Positions 18,835-26,567 of a stretch of DNA of 64,000 nucleotides are shown here, piece after piece. The stretch's first letter is position 1. Every line of letters begins with the position of its first letter. The notes beneath the pieces were generated by a model. The model was not told the origin of the DNA. It was given only the letters and a program-made list of their open reading frames with translations, and searched no databases. The DNA is taken from the NCBI RefSeq assembly GCF_000550785.1, contig NZ_CP004350.1, positions 2,212,009 through 2,276,008 on the forward strand. The letters run 5' to 3'. The DNA is from Corynebacterium casei LMG S-19264. Its GTDB lineage: Bacteria; Actinomycetota; Actinomycetes; Mycobacteriales; Mycobacteriaceae. The position numbers and the translations under genes were made by a program.

Positions 18835-20256
18835 CTAGCCCACCAAGCTCAGCAGTGGCTCCATGGAGAAGAACACCAGGAACAGTGCGGATACCAGCCA
18901 GATAATCCAGTGGACCTGCTTTGCCTTACCAGCGAATGCCATCATCACTGCGTAAGCGATGAAGCCAACACCAATGCCGTTAGCAATGGAGTAGGTAAAT
19001 GGCATGATGACGATGGTCAGGAAGGATGGGATGGCAATTTCCATCTTGCGCCATTCGATGGAGGTCAGCTGGCCAGCCATCATCACACCAACGATGACCA
19101 GAACTGGGGATGCTGCCTCAATGGGGACAACCTCATACAAAGGAGTGAGGAACATTGCGGCGAGAAAGAGCACGCCGGTGGTGATGTTGGCCAGGCCGGT
19201 CTTTGCGCCGTCACCAACGCCGGCGGAGGAATCCGCGAAGACGGTGTTGGAAGAAACCGAACCCAGGCCGCCGGCAACTGCGCCGAAGCCTTCCAGAACC
19301 AGAGCCTTCTTCATATCTGGCAGCACACCATCTTCATCGGCGAGGCCACTGGCCTTACCCAATGCGGTAAAGGTACCCATGGCGTCGAAGAAGTTAGCCA
19401 GCAGCAGCGCGAAGACCAGCAAGGTGGTGGCAATGATGCCGATGTTGGCAAAAGCACCAATCAGATCAACCTGGCCGACAATCGACAGGTCAGGCATTCC
19501 GCCGAGGGAATCTGGGATACCTGGGGTAGCCATGCCCCAGTCTTCAGAAGGAGCAACAGCCTGCACGATGAGCGCAATAGCCGTGGTTGCGATGATGCCG
19601 ATGAACAGGCCACCGCGAACGTTGCGCACAACCAGCCCGCCACAGATGATCAGGCCAATGACGAAGATGAATGCTGGCCAGGTTGCAATGGAACCGCCTT
19701 GGCCCAGTCCGACTGGAACGGTGGTCATTGCAGCGTCTGGAATGCGGGTGACAAAGCCACCATCAACAAAGCCGATCATGGCGATGAACAGGCCAATACC
19801 CACACCGATGGCAGCCTTGAGCGACATTGGAATCGCGTTAAAGACTGCGCTGCGGAAACCGGAGACGGCCAGGATGACAATGATGATGCCCTCGATGACC
19901 ACCAGGCCCATTGCTTGTGGCCAGGTCAAACCCTCACCAGCAACGAGAGTGACAGCAACAAGCGAGTTGATACCCAATCCGGTCGCGAATGCGAACGGAT
20001 AGTTGGACAGTACACCGAAGAAAATTGTGACCACGCCGGCTACCAGTGCAGTTGCTGCTGCGACCTGGGGAATGCCAAGGGTGGTTCCGTTGACGTCTTC
20101 TACTGTGCCGATAATCAGCGGGTTCAGCAGGATAATGTATGCCATGGCGAAGAACGACACCGTTCCCGCGCGGACTTCAGTTCCAATGCTGGAACCACGT
20201 TCTGAAATCTTAAAATATCGGTCAAGTACGTCGTTCACGTATGGCCCCTTATTCAT
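18835..20256 (-). CDS. AzgA/PbuG-type purine permease (NCS2-like)
   Basis: 473-residue integral membrane transporter with about 12-13 segments. The N-terminal VLDRYFKISERGSSIGTEVRAGTVSFFAMAYIILLNPLII and the motif GLGINSLVAV in place of the usual GMGLNAY, with ANFFDAMGTFTALG and TVFADSSAGVGDGAKTGLANI, identify the AzgA branch, which imports guanine, hypoxanthine or adenine by proton symport. Substrate is inferred from family. The 286 bp upstream carries a weak hairpin (20389-20427) but no riboswitch that I can recognise. Confidence 0.88.
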   Translation of the reverse strand: MNKGPYVNDVLDRYFKISERGSSIGTEVRAGTVSFFAMAYIILLNPLIIGTVEDVNGTTLGIPQVAAATALVAGVVTIFFGVLSNYPFAFATGLGINSLVAVTLVAGEGLTWPQAMGLVVIEGIIIVILAVSGFRSAVFNAIPMSLKAAIGVGIGLFIAMIGFVDGGFVTRIPDAAMTTVPVGLGQGGSIATWPAFIFVIGLIICGGLVVRNVRGGLFIGIIATTAIALIVQAVAPSEDWGMATPGIPDSLGGMPDLSIVGQVDLIGAFANIGIIATTLLVFALLLANFFDAMGTFTALGKASGLADEDGVLPDMKKALVLEGFGAVAGGLGSVSSNTVFADSSAGVGDGAKTGLANITTGVLFLAAMFLTPLYEVVPIEAASPVLVIVGVMMAGQLTSIEWRKMEIAIPSFLTIVIMPFTYSIANGIGVGFIAYAVMMAFAGKAKQVHWIIWLVSALFLVFFSMEPLLSLVG

Positions 20257-20542
20257 TTTACAAACAGCCCGCGCACCAAATGCCGATGGAATGAGGGTAA
20301 AGGCTCGTCATTTTTGCGGTGTGTGCGACTGCGAGGTTGGCCCGGCGTGCTAGCCGCCCTGCCTTTGTGGCAGTTATGGGTAGCAATAATGCTGGATGGA
20401 CACCTGTTATTTTGGCCCTCCCAGCATAATTTTTGCAATTCGCCAGGCAATTATACGGCTTAAGTATGTTGCAACAGACTTGAATCCACCGCGGTTAGTT
20501 GCAACACATGCCAGAAATCAGCGCGACATTTGGCAGGCACTC

Positions 20543-21319
20543 TTAGAGGTACGGGTCTTCGTCATCGAAAGGCGCCTGCGGTGGCTGCGCTTCCGTATCA
20601 ACCACGCGGGTGCGCGAGTGCGCGCCGCAGCCATAACGGGAGTGAACCACACGGCCATCCGCGGAATATTCATTGGCGCAGATGCCGAAGCCGCGGCCCC
20701 AGGGCATGAAGAAAGCACAGGTGGTGCACTGTAGTGGCGCCTTTTCCGCCATGGCAGAGTTCGGCCCAAAGTCCCCCTTGCGCCAGCGCGCCAGGGCATC
20801 ATCGAGTCCCTGCGCCGACAAGTCCTCGCCATCCAAGCGTGGGTCATTGGGCTCCGGCGGCATGAGATCGCCCGGGCCCAAATCGCCCGGCTGAATGCGG
20901 TCGGACCATGGAATCCACTCCGGGGCTTGCAGCGCTTGGGCGGCAGGAACCAAGGCGAGTTCACTAACGGTCACAGAAGTTTCACCCGGCGGGCAAGCAA
21001 GCACGGCATGCCATTCCCAGCCAGAATAGCCGGGGACATCGGCAGCAAAGCGGTGCGTTGCGGTATCAGCACTAGTCATGGCAACGCCAAGGTGCTTTCC
21101 TACTTCGCCTTCACCAAATTCCTCCAGCGCCCAACGCGCGCGTTCTACTGCTTGGCGCGCCATCAGCGGTGATTTATTTCCACCATTCCCGCCATCGCGG
21201 CGGTTGTTTCGGTTATTACGGTCGCCTCTGGAACGTCCTGCGTTGCGCGTCGATCGCCTGCGATGTGGACGCGACTCAGAGCTTTCACTATATGAAGACA
21301 CGTTCACATTATTGATCAT
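20543..21319 (-). CDS. DUF3027 domain protein
   Basis: Conserved actinobacterial protein of unknown function. From the ATG at 21319: a Ser/Arg/Asn/Gly-rich basic N-terminus (residues 1-50), the folded DUF3027 part (ARQAVERARWALEEFGEGEVGKHLGVAM, YSGWEWHAVLACPPGETSVTVSELALVPA, WIPWSDRIQPGDLGPGDLMPP), and a C-terminal cysteine cluster (LQCTTCAFFMPWGRGFGICANEY, YGCGAH) that may bind zinc. A GTG at 21349 would add 10 residues but overlaps the divergent lipoprotein gene. Only 18 bp separate the two divergent ATGs. Confidence 0.82.
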   Translation of the reverse strand: MINNVNVSSYSESSESRPHRRRSTRNAGRSRGDRNNRNNRRDGGNGGNKSPLMARQAVERARWALEEFGEGEVGKHLGVAMTSADTATHRFAADVPGYSGWEWHAVLACPPGETSVTVSELALVPAAQALQAPEWIPWSDRIQPGDLGPGDLMPPEPNDPRLDGEDLSAQGLDDALARWRKGDFGPNSAMAEKAPLQCTTCAFFMPWGRGFGICANEYSADGRVVHSRYGCGAHSRTRVVDTEAQPPQAPFDDEDPYL

Positions 21320-21337
21320 TTGCTGCACAATAGACAC

Positions 21338-22237
21338 ATGCCCTCCCACACCACGCCTGCATTGCTAGCTTTATTGGCCCTTCCGCTGACTCTCATGGGA
21401 TGTTCAAGCGCAGATTCTGTATCGGATTCCGCAAGTTCCGCCTCCTCTTCTCCTTCCCTTTCTTCTAGTGCTTCTTCTGGTGAGGCGGCGGGAAGCGATG
21501 AAGAAGGAAGCACAACAACAGTTGAGCGCTTCGAGGCCAACGTCATTGAGCGGGTGCCTTTCGATGCTTCCTTGTTCACCCAAGGCCTAGAGGTCACACC
21601 GAACGGCGAGGTACTGGTGGGCACCGGTCAGTACGGCGAGTCCGGGATTTTTACTCTGCCGGTGGGCAGTGATTCCGCGCAGCAGCACGTCGGTAATGAG
21701 GACGATGTTTTCGGCGAAGGTTTAACCCAATATGACAGCGCCGATGGTCCACTGATTTGGCAGCTGTCCTGGGACTCCGGTGAGGCTTACAAGTATGACG
21801 CGGAAAGCTACGAGCTGCTTGACACTGTCTCCTACCCCGGTGAAGGCTGGGGCTTGTGCAGCGTGGATGACTCCTCAACGCTTGTCATGTCTGATGGCAC
21901 CAACGAACTGCGACACTTGGACGGTGAGAGCTTTGAAGAGCAATCGCGTGTGCCTGTCACCCTGGATGGTCAGGCCGTAGACAACATCAATGAGCTGGAA
22001 TGCGTCGACGTTGAAGTCTTTGCCAACGTCTGGTTTAGCACCGATATCCTGCGCATCGACCCAGCAACCGGTAAGGTCACCGGCATTGTTGACGCTTCCG
22101 GCTTGGAAAACAACGCCGAGGAAGACCCGGATCATGTCCTCAACGGCATCGCGCACATTCCAGATACTGACGAGTATTTCCTCACCGGAAAGCGCTGGCC
22201 CGATATGTACCGCGTGAGCTTCGACCCGATTTCTTAG
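21338..22237 (+). CDS. Lipoprotein glutaminyl-peptide cyclotransferase-like
   Basis: Probable secreted lipoprotein of the plant-type glutamine cyclotransferase fold (five-bladed propeller), which forms N-terminal pyroglutamate. 299 residues: lipobox LTLMGCSS with cysteine near residue 22, a Ser-rich linker to about 60, then FTQGLEVTPNGEVLVGTGQYGESGI, FGEGLTQY, IWQLSWDSGEAYKYD, GEGWGLC, LVMSDGTNEL, INELECVDVEVFANVWFSTDILRIDP and DHVLNGIAHIPDTDEYFLTGKRWPDMYRV. These match the family blades closely. A -10-like CACAAT ends 6 nt before this ATG. Confidence 0.88.
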   Translation: MPSHTTPALLALLALPLTLMGCSSADSVSDSASSASSSPSLSSSASSGEAAGSDEEGSTTTVERFEANVIERVPFDASLFTQGLEVTPNGEVLVGTGQYGESGIFTLPVGSDSAQQHVGNEDDVFGEGLTQYDSADGPLIWQLSWDSGEAYKYDAESYELLDTVSYPGEGWGLCSVDDSSTLVMSDGTNELRHLDGESFEEQSRVPVTLDGQAVDNINELECVDVEVFANVWFSTDILRIDPATGKVTGIVDASGLENNAEEDPDHVLNGIAHIPDTDEYFLTGKRWPDMYRVSFDPIS

Positions 22238-22292
22238 CCTGGCCCCACCGCCGGCTTAGAACCCTGGTGTGGCTGCTGTAGAATCACAAGCC

Positions 22293-22856
22293 ATGGCCAC
22301 TCGCAAGCAGGCAAGAAAGCAAACGCTCATCCAGGTACTGGCACTACTAATCGCCGTAGTCGTCATCGTCGTTGCGGTGGTGCTATTCCAATCGTGGGCG
22401 AATAACCGCCCTGGTGCCCATCCGGAAGATATCCGGGTCACCGCATCAGTCGGAGAAGAGTCCATCGAGGTAGCACCCTACCTCGTGTGTATGCCTGGCA
22501 CAGAGTGCCCGGAGGGTGAAGTACCCAACCTCTATGTTGGCGAAGATGAAACTCTCAACCTGGAGCTGCCCGATGACATCAGCCGCTACCAGTGGCAAGT
22601 CTTGAGTATCTATGACAACCCTGCCGCGAATGATGAAACCCTTCACGGCCCTGGAGAGACTAACACCGTTGAAATCCCTGGCTCGGTTGACCCCATCGAA
22701 GCATCCGACAGCGAAGACCGCCCGCACTTGATGGTTGTTGAGGTCTCCGCCGTTCTAGTTGGCACCGATGATGAAGGCGAAGAAGCACCGTTTTCTTCCG
22801 TGTGGTCAATTTCCACCATGAGCGACGAGGAACTAGCTAATCAGGAATCTCAGTAG
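22293..22856 (+). CDS. DUF2771-like membrane-anchored protein
   Basis: 187 residues: basic N-terminus (MATRKQARKQ), one strong membrane segment (IQVLALLIAVVVIVVAVVLFQSW), then an acidic extracytoplasmic domain with a cysteine pair (YLVCMPGTECPEG) and a LPDDISRYQWQVLSIYD segment. The pattern fits DUF2771 of Corynebacteriales; function unknown. A TAGAAT at 22279-22284 ends 8 nt upstream of the ATG; a longer form from 22269 is unlikely. Follows the cyclotransferase by 55 bp. Confidence 0.72.
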   Translation: MATRKQARKQTLIQVLALLIAVVVIVVAVVLFQSWANNRPGAHPEDIRVTASVGEESIEVAPYLVCMPGTECPEGEVPNLYVGEDETLNLELPDDISRYQWQVLSIYDNPAANDETLHGPGETNTVEIPGSVDPIEASDSEDRPHLMVVEVSAVLVGTDDEGEEAPFSSVWSISTMSDEELANQESQ

Positions 22857-22979
22857 AACTCTACTGAACCGAAGTATTGTCACGTTTCCCGCGTTTATCA
22901 TTGCATCCGACATTTTAAAAGAAGAGCAACAAAACTAAGCTCGAAGTTTGCAGTGTAGATAGAATTATCAGCGTCGAGA

Positions 22980-23690
22980 CTATATAGTGCGCCCTATTGT
23001 GGCGTCGAAAAATTCCAGGAATTCCTCCGCGCTGTCCACCACATGCATGCGCAGATTTTCATGAATTTCTTCCCTGTCACCGCGACGAATGCACTCCACC
23101 AATGATTCATCTAAAGCACGCGCACGCGAGTCGTTATGGCGCTGTTCCTGCTCAACGGCGAGGACCAGCGTCATCTCCGCTTCGAGCACCGGCCACAGCT
23201 TCATCATGAATGTGTTTCCGGAGGCTTCCCAGATCCCTCGATGGAAAGCCATATGCGCTTCGTGCCGCACGATGGGGTCAGGTTTATCCATGCGGGTGAG
23301 ATACTCCTGCAGCACCGCATCCAGCTGCTCCATGCGTTTGCCACTCTCGTCGCCCAGAATTCCTTCAATGGCGACCATGTCATTGGCCACGCGAACTGTT
23401 GCCAATTCACGCACCCGCTCGCGATGAATTTCACTCACGCGGTAGCCACGATATGCCTCTTGAACCAGGTAGCCATGACGTGCCAGCTGGCTCAGCGCTT
23501 CTCTCACCGTCGGGCGGCTAATACCCAAACGAGAAGTTACTTCCGCCTCGACAATTCGCGAACCCAACGGAATCTCACCCAAAGCTATGCGCTGCTTGAG
23601 GTCATCAATAACGCGTTGACGCCGTTCTGTATTAGTCACCGCGGCCGTCGCCGTGCCACAGTCACCGCCAGCTCCTTCCGAGCGTGCCAT
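22980..23690 (-). CDS. GntR-family (FadR/FCD) transcriptional regulator
   Basis: 236 residues from the ATG at 23690, chosen because AAGGAGAAG stands directly upstream; the frame extends to 23741. N-terminal winged helix: RQRVIDDLKQRIALGEIPLGSRIVEAEVTSRLGISRPTVREALSQLARHGYLVQEAYRGYRVSE, followed by a C-terminal FCD ligand domain with the metal-ligand type residues (ANDMVAIEG, HEAHMAFHRGIWEASGN, RMHVVDSAEEFLEF). Such proteins respond to carboxylate metabolites. It is divergent from the frameshifted SDR gene, its possible target. Confidence 0.88.
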   Translation of the reverse strand: MARSEGAGGDCGTATAAVTNTERRQRVIDDLKQRIALGEIPLGSRIVEAEVTSRLGISRPTVREALSQLARHGYLVQEAYRGYRVSEIHRERVRELATVRVANDMVAIEGILGDESGKRMEQLDAVLQEYLTRMDKPDPIVRHEAHMAFHRGIWEASGNTFMMKLWPVLEAEMTLVLAVEQEQRHNDSRARALDESLVECIRRGDREEIHENLRMHVVDSAEEFLEFFDATIGRTI

Positions 23691-23829
23691 CCGCTTCTCC
23701 TTCCACTCCATGGGATCCTTAACCATTGTTACACAATCCAAAGCCCCGACAAGGCGGAAATGACGTGTTAGCGTGGCCTCAACTTTGTCTTACAATATGA
23801 CTATTTACTTCAAAGGATTGGAGCTCATC

Positions 23830-24431
23830 ATGCGCGTATTAGTAGTTGGCGCAAGCGGAACCGTCGGCCAGGCAACCGTCAAGGCATTCACCGACGGGCG
23901 ACGATGTCGTTTCTGCCTTCCGAAATTCCTCGCCTGGCATTGACATCACCGATGCACAGTCCGTCAAGAACTTCTTTAAGGAAGCCGGCAAATTCGACGC
24001 GATTGTCGCCACCTTGGGCTCGGCGCCATTCGTCCATCTTGAATACGCAGACACCGAAGACTTCCAGGCTGGCATTGGCAACAAGCTGCAAGGCCAAATC
24101 AACCTGGTTCTACACGGACTTCCCTACCTCAATGATGGCGGTTCATTCACGCTGATTACCGGCATCCTCACCCAGCACCCAGTCAAGAAGTCTGTGGTTG
24201 CCTCGACCGTCAACGGCGGGCTTGAAGCCTTTACCTATACTGCCAGCACCGACTTGCCACGCGGAATCCGCATCAATGTTGTCAGCCCAAACGTCGTTCA
24301 AGAATCCTTGGACACTTACGGCGCTTTCTTCCCTGGTTCCAACCCTGTCCCTGCACAGCTAGTGGCCAATGCCTTCGTCCGCTCCGCCCACGGCGTTGAG
24401 ACCGGCCAAGTACTCAAGGTCTGGAAACTAA
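23830..24431 (+). pseudogene. Frameshifted short-chain dehydrogenase/reductase
   Basis: ATG at 23830 opens a Rossmann start (MRVLVVGASGTVGQATVKAFTDG) that then loses frame; the family sequence continues one frame over with DDVVSAFRNSSPGIDITD, IVATLGSAPFVHL, LHGLPYLNDGGSFTLITGIL, VNGGLEAFTYTAS, RGIRINVVSPNVVQESL and ends GQVLKVW. The break is a single extra G in a GGG run at about 23896-23899. The second frame has no stop at the expected end; a TAA at 24429 would be reached if one A of the run at 24425-24427 were absent. Either a decayed gene or two homopolymer errors. A good terminator follows at 24466. Confidence 0.8.
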
Positions 24432-24465
24432 AAGGAAGAAACCCCACTGACCAAGCAAAGCAAAG

Positions 24466-24514
24466 GAGACGGTGTTCTAGAGCAATTAGCTCTCTAGAAC
24501 ACCGTCTCTTTTTT
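24466..24514. terminator. Strong bidirectional terminator (SDR and cspB)
   Basis: Perfect 17-bp stem (24466-24482 with 24492-24508), 9-nt loop, followed by six T on the plus strand; on the minus strand it begins 15 bp after the cspB stop. Confidence 0.92.
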
Positions 24515-24523
24515 ATTGACCGC

Positions 24524-24907
24524 TTAGCTGTCAAGGTCCTTCGCAATAGCGCGGAGGATTTCAGCAACCTGACGTCCAGTCTTGCGCTCTGGGTAACGTC
24601 CCTGTGCCAGCACTGGCTGCACCTGGGTCTCCAGAAGCGTCATAACGTCAGAGAGCATGCTTGCAAGCTCATCTGGTTTGCGCGAAGGCTTAGCGCTACG
24701 TCGTGGGGTTTCCAGAACCTTGACGCGCAGAGCCTGTGGGCCCCGACGGCCAGCCGCGAAGTCAAACTCAATTCGCTGGCCCTGCACCAGTTCCTTAACA
24801 CCCTCGGGCAGAATGTTCCGGCCGACATAGACATCTTCATCTCCAGGATTGGAGACGAAGCCAAAACCTTTTTCAGCGTCAAACCACTTAACTTTGCCGA
24901 TAGGCAT
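24524..24907 (-). CDS. cspB: Cold shock protein with C-terminal extension
   Basis: 127 residues. The first 65 form a cold-shock domain (MPIGKVKWFDAEKGFGFVSNPGDEDVYVGRNILPEGVKELVQGQRIEFDF) with RNP1 KGFGFV and a modified RNP2 DVYVG lacking the usual His. The remaining 60 residues (basic RRSAKPSRKPDE then helical ASMLSDVMTLLETQVQPVLAQGRYPERKTGRQVAEILRAIAKDLDS) are an extension seen in the mycobacterial CspB (Rv0871) group. RNA chaperone function is inferred from the domain. Confidence 0.92.
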   Translation of the reverse strand: MPIGKVKWFDAEKGFGFVSNPGDEDVYVGRNILPEGVKELVQGQRIEFDFAAGRRGPQALRVKVLETPRRSAKPSRKPDELASMLSDVMTLLETQVQPVLAQGRYPERKTGRQVAEILRAIAKDLDS

Positions 24908-25319
24908 GGGGGCTCACCACTTTCGATTAAATAGGGAAAGAAGATATTTTAGCGCGCGCCAGAACTTTTACCCAAGCGGGAACGCTTTTCTAATACATAA
25001 AGACAATACGAGAGACCCTTGATCTATCGCTACATCTATGCATGAGGAAAAGTACTGTGCCACTGAGTGTGAAAGGTACGGGCGCGCACAAAGAATCAGA
25101 GCTAAAAGTACTCTGATAGCGGCTAGAAACGTAATATTGTTACTTCATGTGACTCATCTCATATCAAATTCTTGGCAATTTGCTGATTGCCGCTGAACAG
25201 GAAGAATCTACTAAATCTCAACGTTACCTGTGTAGAAAAAATTCCGAAAAGTAACAAAAGGTTAGATTAACGTGACTGATTCGTTATAAACCGTTACAGT
25301 GTTCGGCAGGCGCTTTGAT
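24908..25319. other. Long intergenic region upstream of rpf1
   Basis: Together with the structured leader this 556-bp gap has no coding ORF. It holds the cspB promoter side and, nearer to rpf1, a possible GlxR site and the transcription start of a long leader. Confidence 0.5.
25148..25163. promoter_or_regulatory. Candidate GlxR (CRP-type) site
   Basis: TGTGACTCATCTCATA matches TGTGA-N6-TCACA except for one base. It lies about 300 bp ahead of rpf1. GlxR is the global cAMP-responsive regulator of corynebacteria. Confidence 0.4.
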
Positions 25320-25389
25320 GGCGGCTATCGCAGGGACTCCCGCACATGAGTCCGACCCTGCATTGAAGGTAGCAGCCAAGGATGAGCGC
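25310..25389 (+). ncRNA. Structured leader RNA of rpf1 (possible riboswitch)
   Basis: A nested fold is visible: outer GCGCT (about 25310) with AGCGC (about 25384), then a 10-bp stem with one mismatch (25320-25329 with 25368-25377), then GCAGGG (25330) with CCCTGC (25356), and an apical ACTC/GAGT. Long leaders with c-di-AMP (ydaO-type) riboswitches precede rpf genes of other actinobacteria, and the segment GGACTCCCGC..GAGTCCGAC resembles part of that motif, but I do not find its GGGGAACC and GGGTGAAT cores. The structure is well supported; its ligand is not. Confidence 0.55.
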
Positions 25390-25463
25390 AAAAGACTTTT
25401 AAAGATTGAACATCATTAATTTTAACCGGACCAAAATCTTGCGGGTAAGAGAGGAACACTTAA

Positions 25464-26096
<633 letters not shown>

Positions 26097-26119
26097 TCCA
26101 GTACCAACCTAAAGGGTTC

Positions 26120-26156
26120 AAGAGCCTGTCACCACTTTCGGTGACAGGCTCTTTTC
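26120..26156 (+). terminator. Terminator of rpf1
   Basis: Perfect 14-bp stem (26120-26133 with 26140-26153), 6-nt loop, followed by TTTTCG (the T-run includes the last stem bases). Confidence 0.9.
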
Positions 26157-26249
26157 GTAGATGCGTCCAGCACATCGCGCACGTGCATCCGGCACCCCCA
26201 GCACAACCAACTGCTGTTTGGTGATCGCGTGACACTCCCGGATCACATA

Positions 26250-26290
26250 TAGCCCCACCACCTCCGCGTGGTGCGGGGATGATGGGGCTA
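26250..26290 (-). terminator. Hairpin after the 61-aa ORF
   Basis: 8-bp stem TAGCCCCA/TGGGGCTA (26250-26257 with 26283-26290) enclosing a second CCAC/GTGG stem, 26 bp after the stop on the minus strand; only a weak T-rich tail. Confidence 0.5.
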
Positions 26291-26316
26291 GGTGCAGCCG
26301 TTAAAGCAAAAGTGCT

Positions 26317-26502
26317 TTAGCGGTTGATGCGGGTGTAAGGGTGAACGTAGTTCAGCTTCTCCTGTGGCAATGGAAGCACAGTGTCATCGCCCCATGGGCT
26401 GGACGGACCGGTAAACGGTGCAACGATTTCAGTAATTGCGTGATCACGATCGGTAACCGGCCAGTTCGGGGAGACGTGGCCCTTCTTTTCTACATTCGAC
26501 AT
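26317..26502 (-). CDS. Small conserved hypothetical protein, 61 aa
   Basis: Protein starts MSNVEKKGHVSPNWPVTDRD and ends NYVHPYTRINR; soluble, Pro/Trp containing, no cysteine. Its divergent position next to the XPB N-terminal-domain gene is the place of Rv0863 in mycobacteria, which I take as support that it is a real conserved gene. Function unknown. Confidence 0.7.
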   Translation of the reverse strand: MSNVEKKGHVSPNWPVTDRDHAITEIVAPFTGPSSPWGDDTVLPLPQEKLNYVHPYTRINR

Positions 26503-26567
26503 AACTCTTATTGTGCCAAACCCAGCGCAAAAACGTAACTCAATGGTGGCTAAACTTGGAAGTTATT

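Noticed and set aside
18796..20205. Long plus-strand frames (469 and 332 codons) opposite the purine permease
   Set aside because: They are antisense shadows of a clear membrane transporter; compositions rich in Cys, His and Gln or Met, Ser and Thr, with no ribosome sites.
20389..20427. Possible purine riboswitch before the AzgA-type permease
   Set aside because: Only one 7-bp hairpin is seen; conserved purine-riboswitch loops are absent.
24432..24934. Continuation of the SDR reading frame through the terminator and across cspB
   Set aside because: The frame past 24431 runs through a strong terminator and antisense to cspB; the protein there has no family character.
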